A DNA stretch of 64,000 nt from NCBI GenBank assembly GCA_009840385.1, contig VXNX01000005.1, forward strand, positions 124,001 to 188,000. Direction: 5' to 3'. This document shows positions 34,401-44,326 of this stretch, in pieces. A program made the translations under genes and the position numbers. The DNA comes from Candidatus Dadabacteria bacterium. Its GTDB lineage: Bacteria; Desulfobacterota_D; UBA1144; Nemesobacterales; Nemesobacteraceae. Positions within the stretch are counted from its first letter, which is position 1; every line of letters begins with the position of its first letter. Below the pieces are notes generated by a model. The model was not told the origin of the DNA. It saw only the letters and a program-made list of their open reading frames with translations, and made no database searches.

Positions 34401-35423
34401 TCAACTTTTTTCCTTTGATCTTGAGCTCACTTTTTTGTATTCGTTAAGGTAGTCATCGGCGAAGCGCCTGGCTCTTTTCACCCTCTGTTTTCTTCTTTCC
34501 TTCCTTTTCTCCGCTTCTTTCCAGAGACGGATTTCATAGGGAGTCTCAGGGGTGAATTCCGGGACCGCAATGGGGTTTCCGGCTTTATCAACTCTCACGT
34601 AAGTAAGAAACGCCGTGCACGCGTGGGATGATTCTCCGGACTCGGTATCATACGAATCGACCTTGATCGCAAGCTCAAGCGACTTGCTCCCTACATATGT
34701 GATACCCGCCTTGAATTCGATCAGATTTCCCACGTTAAGCGGGGAGTAGAAGAAAAGATCGTCAAGAGACCCGGTAACCAGAACTCCCTTGGCGAATCTT
34801 TTCGCCAGAATAGCTGCGCTTTCGTCAATATACTTCATGAGCTTTCCGACGGACATGAATTTTCCGTAAAAGGCGTCTTCCGGGAGTACCATCTTGGTGG
34901 TGTTGAAAATAAGCCTCGTGTTTTCCGTCTCGTCCGCTATGTTGGAGACGTTGCTTTTCCTTTTTTTTAATTCGGGAAGTCTCCGCACTTTTCTTTCCTC
35001 GGCCCGGGCTATGAGTTCCCGCTCAACAGTGCTGGATGCACCGAGCTTCGCTTCTATCTTTCTCGGTTTTATGCCTTCGTCTACTGCGACAAAGGCCATG
35101 TAGGAGAGGGTTATGAGTTTCTTTTCGTCGGTCTCGCCGTCTTCTGAGTGCACGCGTACCGCGACTTCGATGGACGAGTCTCCGACATGCTCAACCCAGC
35201 TTTCAAGAACTACTATCTCCCCGATTTTTACCGGGTTAAGAAAATCTATGCTGTCTGTGGCTCCGAGAACCGCTGGCCCGTTTGCGAACTTAAAGGACGT
35301 GATGCTGCCGGTAAGCATGATCCAGTCCATGAGTATCCCCCCGTGCAGGGTCCCGTGGTTGTTCGAGTGTTCCGGAAGAACGTACTGAACCATCTTGTTT
35401 GCGCTTTCACGTATGGAGATCAT
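34401..35423 (-). CDS. acyl-CoA thioesterase with two hotdog domains
   Basis: This encodes 340 residues. Hotdog domain 1 (about 5-120) has NNHGTLHGGILMDWI. Hotdog domain 2 (about 165-290) has the variant FYGKFMSVGKLMKYIDESAA. Each is followed by a typical strand-rich segment. A basic coiled tail (RKERRKQRVKRARR) ends the protein. Two-domain arrangements of this kind hydrolyse long-chain acyl-CoA (cytosolic ACOT/BACH type). The second domain could be structural. Confidence 0.78.
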   Translation of the reverse strand: MISIRESANKMVQYVLPEHSNNHGTLHGGILMDWIMLTGSITSFKFANGPAVLGATDSIDFLNPVKIGEIVVLESWVEHVGDSSIEVAVRVHSEDGETDEKKLITLSYMAFVAVDEGIKPRKIEAKLGASSTVERELIARAEERKVRRLPELKKRKSNVSNIADETENTRLIFNTTKMVLPEDAFYGKFMSVGKLMKYIDESAAILAKRFAKGVLVTGSLDDLFFYSPLNVGNLIEFKAGITYVGSKSLELAIKVDSYDTESGESSHACTAFLTYVRVDKAGNPIAVPEFTPETPYEIRLWKEAEKRKERRKQRVKRARRFADDYLNEYKKVSSRSKEKS

Positions 35424-35469
35424 GGGTTTTCTAGCCGCGCGTCGCCGCGGCGCACGCTCCGGGAGAGGC

Positions 35470-37725
35470 TCAGTCCGACTCTGCCTGGAGAACTATATTT
35501 TCCCCCTCGACGGAGAAAATCGCCTTGCCGCCGCCTGAGAGTTCTCCGAAGAGAATTTCCTTTGAAAGCTTCTCCGCTATCTCGGAGTTTATTACTCTTT
35601 GAACGGGTCTTGCGCCCAGCTGGGGATCGTAGCCCCTGCGGGCGAGGAAAAGTCTTGCCTCGGGCGTAAGGCTGATCGTTACTTTTTTCGGGACGAGCCT
35701 CTGCTGAAGCTCTCCGATCATCTTGTCTACTATTCTCTCTACTATCTCTATATCAAGAGCGTTAAACCTGATGATTTCATTCAGCCTGTTTCGAAATTCG
35801 GGGGAGAAATACCTGTCTATGGCTTCTCCGCTTTTGTCCTCAAACTCTTTTTTCGCAAAGCCGACGTTCCTGTTCATGCTTTCCCTTGAACCGGTGTTTG
35901 TCGTGAGAATCACAATTACCTGGCGGAAGTCCACCTTCCTTCCGTTTGAATCCGTAAGCGTCGCGTGATCCATTATCTGGAGCAGTATGTTGTATATGTC
36001 CTCGTGCGCCTTTTCGATTTCATCGAGCAGAAGGACGCAGTGGGGAGACTTGTATATGGCTTCTGTAAGCTGTCCTCCCTGATCGTAGCCGACATATCCC
36101 GGCGGCGAGCCTATAAGGCGGGAGACGGTGTGTTTTTCCATGTATTCGCTCATGTCGAAACGTATGAATTCGACTCCCAGAAGCTCCGCGAGCTTCTTCG
36201 CGAGTTCCGTTTTGCCGACTCCAGTTGGTCCCGAGAACATGAAAGAACCCACGGGTTTTTCCGGCTCGCTTATGCCGGCGCGCGACATCTGTATGGCGTT
36301 TACGAGCTTATCTATGGCTTCGTCCTGAGCGTAGATGAATTTCTTAAGATTATCCCCGAGGCCGTGGAGAAGATTTCGGTCTTCGACTTTTACCGACTTG
36401 GTGGGTATTTTAGCGACCTTCGCCACAAGCTTTTCCATGTCGGACACTTTTACCTGCCTAGTTACCTCGGGATCAGGATTGCGAAGCTTCACCGCGGCGC
36501 CGGCCTCGTCCATTATGTCAATCGCCTTGTCCGGAAGCTTTCTGTCCATTATGTATCTGTCGGAGAGTTCTATGCACGCCTTTATCGCTCCCCGGGAGTA
36601 TTTCACGTTGTGATAGTTCTCGTAGTGGCGCTTTAGTCCGAACAGGATTTTTCCGCAGTCCTCAACCGACGGCTCGTCCACGCTTATTCTCTGAAATCTT
36701 CTTGAAAGCGCGTGGTCTTTCTCGAAGATGATCCTGTACTCCTTAAGCGTCGTAGTCCCTATGCATTTTATGTCTCCTCCGGCAAGGGCGGGCTTCAGCA
36801 TGTTAGACGCGTCAAGGCTTCCGCCGGAAACCGCCCCGGCGCCTATGACCGTGTGGATCTCGTCTATGAAGAGCACGTTGTTCGGATCCTTCTTGGTTTC
36901 GTCTATGACCGCATTCAGTCTTTCCTCAAAGTCTCCCCTGTATTTTGTTCCGGCCGTGAGGGTTCCTATGTTTAGGAGGTGTATCTGGAGGTCTTTCATG
37001 ACTTCGGGAACTTCTCCCGAGACGACCCGATGAGCCACCCCTTCCACGATCGCCGTTTTCCCCACTCCCGCGTCTCCGACGAGCACGGGGTTGTTTTTCT
37101 TTCTCTTGCCCAGAATATGGATTATCCTCTGGACCTCTTTTTCTCTTCCTATCAGCGGGTCGATATTCCCGTTTCGGGCTTTTTCGATCAGGTCCGTGCA
37201 GTAAAGCTCAAGGGGGTTTTTGGTCTCAGTTTTTTTCGCTTCCTTCGGCTGCTCCTTGCTGCCAGGAGTTCTCTCCTGCTGTTCTTCGGGTTTCTCGCCT
37301 TTTCCGTGGGATACCTGCTTTACGACGGCAAAACGGGTAAGTCCCTGGCGGTTAAGGAAGTACACAGCGTGCGATTCGGGAACCCTGAACATGGCAACCA
37401 GTATGTTGGCCCCGGTTATTTCCTTTCTCTCCGCGCTTTCGGCATGCATCGAAGCCACCCTGAAGATGTACTTGCTTCCTTCGGAGTAGGTCGGTTCCGG
37501 GAGATGGGGAGAATCGACTGAGGATATGTTTTTAGTTAGGTGCTCCTCTACGTCGTTTGCGAGAAGTTCTGTGTCGACGTCGCACTCTATGAGCACCTCC
37601 GCCGCGACTTTGTCTCTGGTGAGTTCAAGGAGTATGTGCTCCGGGGTAATGAACTCGTGCTTGCGGTTCTTTGCCTGCTGGTAAGCCCGGTAAAGGGTTT
37701 TTTCGAGTTCTTCAGATGCTACCAT
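35470..37725 (-). CDS. clpA: ATP-dependent Clp protease ATPase subunit ClpA
   Basis: This encodes 751 residues from the ATG at 37725, one base after the clpS stop. The Clp N-domain is at about 1-145. AAA1 has Walker A GDAGVGKTA and AAA2 has GPTGVGKTELAKK. There is no ClpB-type middle domain, and the C-terminal LGARPVQRVI is present. It unfolds substrates for ClpP and is directed to N-degron substrates by ClpS. Confidence 0.95.
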   Translation of the reverse strand: MVASEELEKTLYRAYQQAKNRKHEFITPEHILLELTRDKVAAEVLIECDVDTELLANDVEEHLTKNISSVDSPHLPEPTYSEGSKYIFRVASMHAESAERKEITGANILVAMFRVPESHAVYFLNRQGLTRFAVVKQVSHGKGEKPEEQQERTPGSKEQPKEAKKTETKNPLELYCTDLIEKARNGNIDPLIGREKEVQRIIHILGKRKKNNPVLVGDAGVGKTAIVEGVAHRVVSGEVPEVMKDLQIHLLNIGTLTAGTKYRGDFEERLNAVIDETKKDPNNVLFIDEIHTVIGAGAVSGGSLDASNMLKPALAGGDIKCIGTTTLKEYRIIFEKDHALSRRFQRISVDEPSVEDCGKILFGLKRHYENYHNVKYSRGAIKACIELSDRYIMDRKLPDKAIDIMDEAGAAVKLRNPDPEVTRQVKVSDMEKLVAKVAKIPTKSVKVEDRNLLHGLGDNLKKFIYAQDEAIDKLVNAIQMSRAGISEPEKPVGSFMFSGPTGVGKTELAKKLAELLGVEFIRFDMSEYMEKHTVSRLIGSPPGYVGYDQGGQLTEAIYKSPHCVLLLDEIEKAHEDIYNILLQIMDHATLTDSNGRKVDFRQVIVILTTNTGSRESMNRNVGFAKKEFEDKSGEAIDRYFSPEFRNRLNEIIRFNALDIEIVERIVDKMIGELQQRLVPKKVTISLTPEARLFLARRGYDPQLGARPVQRVINSEIAEKLSKEILFGELSGGGKAIFSVEGENIVLQAESD

Positions 37726-37726
37726 G

Positions 37727-38062
37727 TCAGCTGTCCGCCTTCTGAACTTCAAGTATGCATTTTAGCGGATGTTCGTATTTTTCCGCAAGATTCTTTACCT
37801 GTTTCACCTTCGTGGTAGCTATGTCGTACGTGTAGCAGTCGACGACGCTTTTCCCCTTCGTGTGAGCCTCAAGCATTATCCTCCTGCTGTCGTTTTCGTT
37901 CTTGAAAAACACCTTCATCAGAACCCAAACTACGAAATCCCTCGGCGTGTAATCGTCGTTCAGGAGGACTATGAGATACATATCCGGCCTTTTTACGCGG
38001 ATATCCTCCCTTACGACCTGTTTGGGATCCTGTGTATGAGTCGGGTTTTCGTGCTCAGACAT
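37727..38062 (-). CDS. clpS: ATP-dependent Clp protease adaptor ClpS
   Basis: This encodes 111 residues from the internal ATG at 38062 (MSEHENP). The longer ORF adds 13 residues not expected in the family. The conserved LLNDDYTPRDFVVWVLMKVF contains the N-end-rule pocket residues, and AHTKGKSVV is the ClpA-contact segment. It is directly upstream of clpA. Confidence 0.93.
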   Translation of the reverse strand: MSEHENPTHTQDPKQVVREDIRVKRPDMYLIVLLNDDYTPRDFVVWVLMKVFFKNENDSRRIMLEAHTKGKSVVDCYTYDIATTKVKQVKNLAEKYEHPLKCILEVQKADS

Positions 38063-38072
38063 GGCGAATATA

Positions 38073-39269
38073 TTATACGATTTTTTGTTGGGATTTGCCA
38101 CTGCGGGCGCGCTTAAGCGGGGAGTGGCGGTTGTACTCCGAGATGAGCGAGCGCATGTAAGGTCTTTCTCCCCGAAGGAAGTTGTCTATGGATCTCTGCG
38201 CCCCCGGATTGAAAAAGAGATGGGAGCTGTAAACGGGCACCGCTTCAAAGCCGCGGAGGAACTTGTGCTCGCCTTGGGCTCCTGCTTCAAAAACGTTTAT
38301 TCCGCTGTTTATGGCAAACTCTATCGGTTTGTAGTAGCAGCACTCAAAGTGAAGATACGGCACCTCGACGTTGCATCCCCAGTATCTTCCGTAAAGCTTG
38401 TCGCCTTTTCTGAAATTGATGGTGCCTCCAACAGGACGCCCGTTCGCCCGGGCGATCATCAAAACCGTCTTTTCCCTGTACGTCTCAAACACCAGGTCGA
38501 AAAATTCCCTGTTAAGATAGGCGCTTCCCCATTTTCTTGAGCTGGTGTCGACGTAGAATTCCCATATGGAATCGATGTGCTCGCGGCGTATCTGTTCTTT
38601 CTCGAGCACTTCGACCTCTATGCCCAGTTCCCCGAGGCGGCGTTTTTCTTTCCTTATCTGTTTCCTTCTCCCCGAGCGCAGGTCTCCGAGAAAGTCGTCG
38701 AAGCATAGGTAGCCCGAGTTACGCCAGTGGTACTGGTGGGTGAGCCTTGAGAGAAACCCGCAGTCAGAAAGCAGTTCCTGTTCCTCTGCCGTTACGAATA
38801 GAAAATGCACTGAAGAGAGGCTCTTAAGGGAACATATCTCAACCAGTTTCTCTACAAGTGCCCGCCCGCATGTTTTGTAATCGTAGTCCCCGCGCACGAT
38901 TATTCTCGGGCCGGTTGTCGGGGTGAACGGTACCCCAACGACCGCCTTAGGATAGTAGCTAAGTCCCGCGTCTTGGTATGCCCGTGCCCACTCCCAGTCG
39001 AATATGTACTCGCCGTAGGAATCGGTTTTCAGATAGAACGTAACCGCCCCGACGAGCTTTTTCCCCTCGCGAAGCAGAAGATGGCGCGGTTCCCATCCGG
39101 TGCCCGGACCCACGCATCCCGATTTCTCAAGGGCGAAAAGAAAATCGAACTCGAAAAAAGGGTTGTTATCGGGCTGAATGGAATCGTATTCTTTTTTTTC
39201 GACCTCGGTTATTGAACGGCATATATGGAATGCCGCCGATTTTTTAGATAGCTTTTTCTGCGTCTTCAT
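38073..39269 (-). CDS. GNAT/FemAB-like protein (DUF482, COG3146 type)
   Basis: This encodes 398 residues from the ATG at 39269. An upstream extension would overlap the divergent ABC-F gene. Recognisable family segments are NPFFEFDFLFALEKSGC, PHLLL-like RHLLLREGKKLVGA, a YYPKAVVGVPFTPTTGPR motif, and HFECCYYKPIEFAI near the end. The family is peptidogalycan/GNAT-like acyltransferases of unknown substrate. Its 3' end is 10 bp from clpS. Confidence 0.78.
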   Translation of the reverse strand: MKTQKKLSKKSAAFHICRSITEVEKKEYDSIQPDNNPFFEFDFLFALEKSGCVGPGTGWEPRHLLLREGKKLVGAVTFYLKTDSYGEYIFDWEWARAYQDAGLSYYPKAVVGVPFTPTTGPRIIVRGDYDYKTCGRALVEKLVEICSLKSLSSVHFLFVTAEEQELLSDCGFLSRLTHQYHWRNSGYLCFDDFLGDLRSGRRKQIRKEKRRLGELGIEVEVLEKEQIRREHIDSIWEFYVDTSSRKWGSAYLNREFFDLVFETYREKTVLMIARANGRPVGGTINFRKGDKLYGRYWGCNVEVPYLHFECCYYKPIEFAINSGINVFEAGAQGEHKFLRGFEAVPVYSSHLFFNPGAQRSIDNFLRGERPYMRSLISEYNRHSPLKRARSGKSQQKIV

Positions 39270-39339
39270 TATCCGAAACAGGTGAATTAAGCATGCATCG
39301 CCGGAAAATAGTATCAGGTTTCTTTTCGTTTTTGTCGAG

Positions 39340-41226
39340 ATGATAAGCTTGTCGGGAATAAGCCATTCTTTTTTGGGAAAGGATCTTTTCCTGAATCTTG
39401 AATGGAGCATAAAAAAAGGAAGAAAATACGGGCTTGTGGGTCCAAACGGCTCGGGCAAGACCACGCTGCTTGAGATCGTTATGGGACTCCTAGAACCGGA
39501 AAAAGGGGGTGTTTCCGTTCCGGGGGCGTTAACAGTGGGTTATCTTCCGCAGATAATGGATTCACACACGGGCGATCTCACGATCCTTTCGGCGGCCCGT
39601 GCGAGCGACCGCGGAAGCGGTGAAGATAACTCCGAAAAACCCATCCACGAAGCCGAGAAAATCCTTTTCGGACTGGGTTTTACGGGAGAGCATCTCTCCC
39701 GGAAAGTCTCTTCTCTTTCAGGCGGCTGGAAAATGCGGGTTGAGCTCGCGAGGATACTTCTTCTGGAACCCAGCGTACTTCTTCTCGATGAGCCGACGAA
39801 TCATCTTGATATAAAAAGCATCGAGTGGCTTGAAGGGTACCTTGGAAGCTACCGCGGAACCGTGGTTCTGGTATCCCACGACAAATACCTGCTTGACCGC
39901 ATGGTTGACACGATAGCTGAGCTTGACGGCGGGGCGATAAGGGAGTTTCGGGGAGATTATTCTTCTTACCTTGAGAGAAAAGAGCAGATTACGGCTGTCG
40001 CGGAGGCAACCGCGAAGAATCAGGAGAAAAAACTCCGTGCACAGCGCCGATTCATAGAGCGTTTCAGGTACAAGGCTTCAAAGGCGAGGCAGGTGCAGAG
40101 CAGGATAAAGATGCTTGAGAAAATGGAGTCCGTCCCGCAACCCTCAGAGACCCAAAGAACCCTTGAGTTTGATTTTCCCGCTCCCGAGCGCGCGGGACGC
40201 GTGGTTTACGAAATAAGCGATTTCTCAAAAGAGTATGAAACTCCCGGCGGCCCGAGAAACATCGTTTTTCGAGACTGCCCCGCGCTTCGCGTTGAGAGGG
40301 GAGACAGGATAGCGATTACCGGGAGAAACGGCGAGGGAAAAACCACCCTCTGCAAGATGGTGGCGGGCGTGGAGAACTTCTCAGGCCAAAGCCGCCTCGG
40401 TCATAACGTGACTCTCGGCTATTATGCGCAGAACCAGGACGAAATGCTCAATCCGCAGAACACGGTTTACGAAGAGTTCATCGAATCTTATCCTCTTTTC
40501 TCTCAGACCGAGGCGAGAACGCTTCTGGGCTCGTTTCTTTTCAGTGCTTCTGACATAACCAAGAAAGTTTCTGTTCTCTCAGGTGGCGAGAAAAGCCGCC
40601 TGTCCCTTCTCAAGATTCTGGTTTCCCGCTCTAATTTTCTGGTTCTTGACGAGCCCACAAACCACCTTGACATGGCTTCCAGGGAAGTGCTTCGCCGCGC
40701 TCTCGAGGAGTATTCCGGCACCTTTCTGCTGATAAGCCACGACAGGTATTTCATTGACAGCCTCGTAAACAGGATATGGTACGTGGAAGGGGGAGGGGTT
40801 GAGACATTTATCGGTAATTACTCGGAATTTCTCGAGAGAAAGGCCCGCGAATCCAGTAACGAACAGGCGCTCGGCGAAGTGCAGGACGACGAACCGAAGA
40901 AAAAAACCGCAAAGGCCCTTGAGGCCGAGCGGCGCAACCGGCTTTACAGGGAACTTCGAGAAAAGGGGATAGAGAACATGGAGAACTGGAGGCTTCTTTC
41001 GAGAAAGCAGATGGAAAATGCCCTTTTGGATCTCGAGAGCAGAATATCAGAATGCGAGACTGAAAAAGAGGATACGGAAAAGTTTCTTGCGAACCCTGAG
41101 ACTTCCCCCCAAGGCACTAACTGGGAAGAAAAAACAAGGCAGCTTGGCGAACTTGAGGAGAAGCTCTCTGCTCTTTACGGCAGGTGGGATGAGGTGAGCG
41201 AGCACATGCGCAAGAATTTCACCTGA
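39340..41226 (+). CDS. ABC-F family ATPase (Uup-like)
   Basis: This encodes 628 residues and no membrane segments. There are two ABC domains: Walker A GPNGSGKTTL and GRNGEGKTTL, signatures LSGGWKMRVELARI and LSGGEKSRLSLLKI, each followed by LDEPTNHLD. They are separated by the interdomain linker rich in Lys/Arg. A C-terminal coiled coil (about 540-620) resembles Uup. ABC-F proteins act on ribosomes or, for Uup, on structured DNA. Antibiotic resistance cannot be inferred. Confidence 0.88.
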   Translation: MISLSGISHSFLGKDLFLNLEWSIKKGRKYGLVGPNGSGKTTLLEIVMGLLEPEKGGVSVPGALTVGYLPQIMDSHTGDLTILSAARASDRGSGEDNSEKPIHEAEKILFGLGFTGEHLSRKVSSLSGGWKMRVELARILLLEPSVLLLDEPTNHLDIKSIEWLEGYLGSYRGTVVLVSHDKYLLDRMVDTIAELDGGAIREFRGDYSSYLERKEQITAVAEATAKNQEKKLRAQRRFIERFRYKASKARQVQSRIKMLEKMESVPQPSETQRTLEFDFPAPERAGRVVYEISDFSKEYETPGGPRNIVFRDCPALRVERGDRIAITGRNGEGKTTLCKMVAGVENFSGQSRLGHNVTLGYYAQNQDEMLNPQNTVYEEFIESYPLFSQTEARTLLGSFLFSASDITKKVSVLSGGEKSRLSLLKILVSRSNFLVLDEPTNHLDMASREVLRRALEEYSGTFLLISHDRYFIDSLVNRIWYVEGGGVETFIGNYSEFLERKARESSNEQALGEVQDDEPKKKTAKALEAERRNRLYRELREKGIENMENWRLLSRKQMENALLDLESRISECETEKEDTEKFLANPETSPQGTNWEEKTRQLGELEEKLSALYGRWDEVSEHMRKNFT

Positions 41227-41285
41227 CAAGAAAGCAATAGCCTTTCCGTTCGAGTCATCTTCGTCCTATATAGTCTGCGGCTTTT

Positions 41286-43763
41286 CTAGGGATGGTCCCC
41301 GTAGTAAAAGCGAAGTCGCCATGATTCCAGACTACCTGTATGATCGGCGGCCAGATCAGCAACTTGAATTGTCCATGTGCCGTTAGGTTTTTCTCCGTAG
41401 AACGCGTTGCTCATCAATTGCCAGTCCCGCATTCCGGGAAATTCGTCGAGAATCACATTGAATGGCGCATTCACGATGCTTTCAGTGCCGCTCGGAGAGG
41501 TTAATTTAACACCTAAATCGGAGCCATATCCGTGATTTACTGTGATATCCAGAATTACGGCTTCGATGTTAGCGGTATTTGGTAAATCTGTAACCGTCAG
41601 AGTATGCGTGACTCCAGCGCCGTCTTCGTCTGGAATGGCTAAGGACAAGTTTGAATTATCTGCCGCTGGGAACCATCGGGATTCAACGAATTCCCCCAGG
41701 CTGTTGGGGGTATAGCCGTTTGTCATAATGATTGCATCATCAACGGAGACCGCGCCAAAGCCATACCAGTTGTGATAGGAGTACCCTGCGGCATTTGTCT
41801 GCCAGGCATGTTGCGCTATGTACGGTTTGCCGTTGAAAGCCGCTCGGACTTCTTTTATGTCCGGATCGATTTTTCGTGCCGAAGTAGCCAAGATATGTTT
41901 TACGTCACGCCACGTCAAATCAGGGTTTACGCCAAGCAGGATGGCGATAGCTCCGGAAGTAGCGGGCGCTGCGGATGAAGTGCCGCCAAAACCGCCGAAG
42001 TAATCACCGTCCAAGTTAGATCGATGGTCAGTAGTCAGTGAATTAACGGGAATTTTGCTAAATCCCGCATGAACTCCAATTTGATCCGTGGTGATGATGG
42101 CCGGCTGTTCTTCGCCATCTTCCCCACCCGGAGCAACGACCCATAAATTGGCGCCTGCGCTCGAATAAGAAGACTTGACGTCTCTAGCGTTAAACGCTCC
42201 CACATTAATCAGATAAGGCAGATTCTGGTCTGGATCCGAGTTGCTACCCACGCATCCGATTTCGATATTGATAGGATGCGGATTTTCGCATACGCCGAAT
42301 TCATTGCCCGCCGCCTTTACATAAAGCGCGCCTCGACCAGACCGAAGATCTGTCGTCCCCATTTTCACGAGGTTAACAAAATCTTCTTCTGAATTTTCTG
42401 AGGGCACCTCGGATCCGAAGCTCATATTGAATATATGCGCGCTGGCCGAATCCGGATTGCTGCTGCTTCCCCCTAAACTGCTCAAGAGTTCGGCTTCGAA
42501 ATCAGCCTCGAGGGTGGTGCCAAGATTGAATCCTCGAAGCTTAACGCCCGGTGCCACGCCACGCCCTCCAAGGCCATTGTTTGCCACTGCCGCGGCTACG
42601 CCGGCAACACTTGTGCCGTGATCCCCGAGTACGCTGTGATTAAATGGATCAGTGGGAAACGAACCTGCGCTATTTTGAAAGGCGTAATTAAATGATTTGC
42701 CCTCTTCAACGGTTGCAGCCAAATCGGGATGGCAAATCTCTAGTCCGCTGTCGACGACCGCCAATTTCACACCGTCGCCATTTTGACCGTTGCTAATGGC
42801 TTCGGTCATTTGCAGATCAGCTCCTGCGACGCCATTGTTGTTCGCAAATCCGGACTGTCCGCTGTTTTTTAAATGCCATTGCTCTCTGAATAATGGATCC
42901 TCGGTACCGCTGGCTGCTCTCACCGGCGCTTCACATCGCGTGACTACCTTCCCTTCAGCATTCGTCGCAAATCCAAACAGGAGAACGTTATCAAATATCT
43001 GCTCGATTGCTTCTTCCGGAACCTCGTCTAGATAGACCCTAATATAGTAGGTTTCGTTTGGTGCCAGATTGCTTAACGGCAGACTAAATTCGTAAGGTTG
43101 AGGAAACTTCTCCTCGCCGGAAACAAATGCGGGAATATCGACAATACCGAGCGAATGAACATCGGTTTCAAAATCCATGTCACTTGACCATTCTGCGAAC
43201 AATTTAGTGGGTGCCACGTTTTGATCCGAGAAATTCAACACCACGACCGCAAAATCAATTGACTCTTCGGTAATAATGTACTGCGTGTTCAGGAGTACAA
43301 GGTTGGCCCCATTTTCCTTTGGGGCTTTATCGACGGTCACTGCCTCGCCGTCGATGATGGTAAAACTGATACTGGACATTGTGCCGGCTTTACCGTTTCC
43401 TTCAATTTCACCCAAGCTAACAGTTATGGTTTCGTCGCCCTCCAGATCGAAGTCCCTGAATACGTCGATATCCACGCTTGCGGATGTCGCATTAGGTGGC
43501 ACAATGATGGAATCGGCACTGGCCGTATAGTCAGCGTCTTGCTCTGCTGAACCGGAAAAGTTCAACGGCACCATTAATCTAGTGGATGTGTTTGAATCGA
43601 GTGAGATAAAAACTCGTACCGTTTGGTTTTCAGCTTCCTGAATGTTTGGGGAAGTCGGCGCTACAAGCGATACATTCACTGGGGGTTCTGATTTGTTATT
43701 ACTGCTGCACCCCACACTTGCTAACAGCAAAAATATGAAAGTGAGAGACCTGAGAGATGTCAT
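41286..43763 (-). CDS. subtilisin-like (S8) lipoprotein protease with Calx-beta and P domains, no own prodomain
   Basis: This encodes 825 residues. The lipobox ASVGC gives a lipid Cys19. A Calx-beta-like domain covers about 40-138, with a second beta domain to about 275. The S8 catalytic domain spans about 290-690 with triad Asp338 (AVVDSG), His382 (GDHGTSVAG) and Ser596 (GGTSSAAP), and oxyanion Asn487 (AAGNEF). A C-terminal P/proprotein-convertase domain covers about 700-825. No I9-type prodomain lies before the catalytic domain. The start ATG overlaps the upstream stop as ATGA. Leu and other codons (TTG, TTA) differ from the core genes, suggesting transfer. Confidence 0.88.
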   Translation of the reverse strand: MTSLRSLTFIFLLLASVGCSSNNKSEPPVNVSLVAPTSPNIQEAENQTVRVFISLDSNTSTRLMVPLNFSGSAEQDADYTASADSIIVPPNATSASVDIDVFRDFDLEGDETITVSLGEIEGNGKAGTMSSISFTIIDGEAVTVDKAPKENGANLVLLNTQYIITEESIDFAVVVLNFSDQNVAPTKLFAEWSSDMDFETDVHSLGIVDIPAFVSGEEKFPQPYEFSLPLSNLAPNETYYIRVYLDEVPEEAIEQIFDNVLLFGFATNAEGKVVTRCEAPVRAASGTEDPLFREQWHLKNSGQSGFANNNGVAGADLQMTEAISNGQNGDGVKLAVVDSGLEICHPDLAATVEEGKSFNYAFQNSAGSFPTDPFNHSVLGDHGTSVAGVAAAVANNGLGGRGVAPGVKLRGFNLGTTLEADFEAELLSSLGGSSSNPDSASAHIFNMSFGSEVPSENSEEDFVNLVKMGTTDLRSGRGALYVKAAGNEFGVCENPHPINIEIGCVGSNSDPDQNLPYLINVGAFNARDVKSSYSSAGANLWVVAPGGEDGEEQPAIITTDQIGVHAGFSKIPVNSLTTDHRSNLDGDYFGGFGGTSSAAPATSGAIAILLGVNPDLTWRDVKHILATSARKIDPDIKEVRAAFNGKPYIAQHAWQTNAAGYSYHNWYGFGAVSVDDAIIMTNGYTPNSLGEFVESRWFPAADNSNLSLAIPDEDGAGVTHTLTVTDLPNTANIEAVILDITVNHGYGSDLGVKLTSPSGTESIVNAPFNVILDEFPGMRDWQLMSNAFYGEKPNGTWTIQVADLAADHTGSLESWRLRFYYGDHP

Positions 43764-44326
43764 CGCCACTTTACTCTCGGTCCGCGAACGCGGATGGATG
43801 CTTTCGGTTGTTCGGGAAGTTGTTCCAATTGTTCGATTGCCTCGACGGGGTGGACTGTATCCGGCAGGTCGATAATGGAAAAGCCTAGTTTTTCAAAGAA
43901 AGTAGCTTTCTCGGCACCGATTGCTTTAGAGATTAAATCCAGTTTAGCGTAATCCTCAAGTTCGACACGAATACTGGGAAGCATCTGAGCAAACTTTCGT
44001 TGAGAGGGGACAAAGACGATTCGCGATGATTTGCCTTCGAGAGGGGTTGAGGCCCTAAAAACCTCTCCGTCAAATGAAACGATGTGAACTCGTTGCGAGG
44101 TCGTTTCATACGAACGTCCGCTTATTGGACCGAGTTCCAATTGCATATGCGCAGAAGTCGCCGCGGAGGGCAGCACTACGACTTCACGACCGTCTGTGAT
44201 CATGACCCTAAATTCGTCGGTAATGGACTCCTGAGCTTCCGCAGACATGCCTAGGGCAAGTGTGAAGTAAAGGCACAGCAATCGAAAAGTCCGGTTTCTC
44301 TGAATTTTGAGTGGGTTAGACCGCAT
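43760..44326 (-). CDS. exported protein resembling a subtilase prodomain encoded in trans
   Basis: This encodes 188 residues with a signal peptide (about 12-32, ending SAEA). The C-terminal 80 residues (about 105-185) have the order of a subtilase prodomain: a VELEDYAKLDLISKAIGAEK helix region, a FEKLGFSIIDLPDT strand, and EAIEQLEQLPEQPKASIRV leading to a basic end. It is coupled by ATGA to the S8 protease that lacks a prodomain. The inferred role is intramolecular-chaperone-like folding or inhibition supplied as a separate chain. No family name is proven. Confidence 0.55.
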   Translation of the reverse strand: MRSNPLKIQRNRTFRLLCLYFTLALGMSAEAQESITDEFRVMITDGREVVVLPSAATSAHMQLELGPISGRSYETTSQRVHIVSFDGEVFRASTPLEGKSSRIVFVPSQRKFAQMLPSIRVELEDYAKLDLISKAIGAEKATFFEKLGFSIIDLPDTVHPVEAIEQLEQLPEQPKASIRVRGPRVKWR

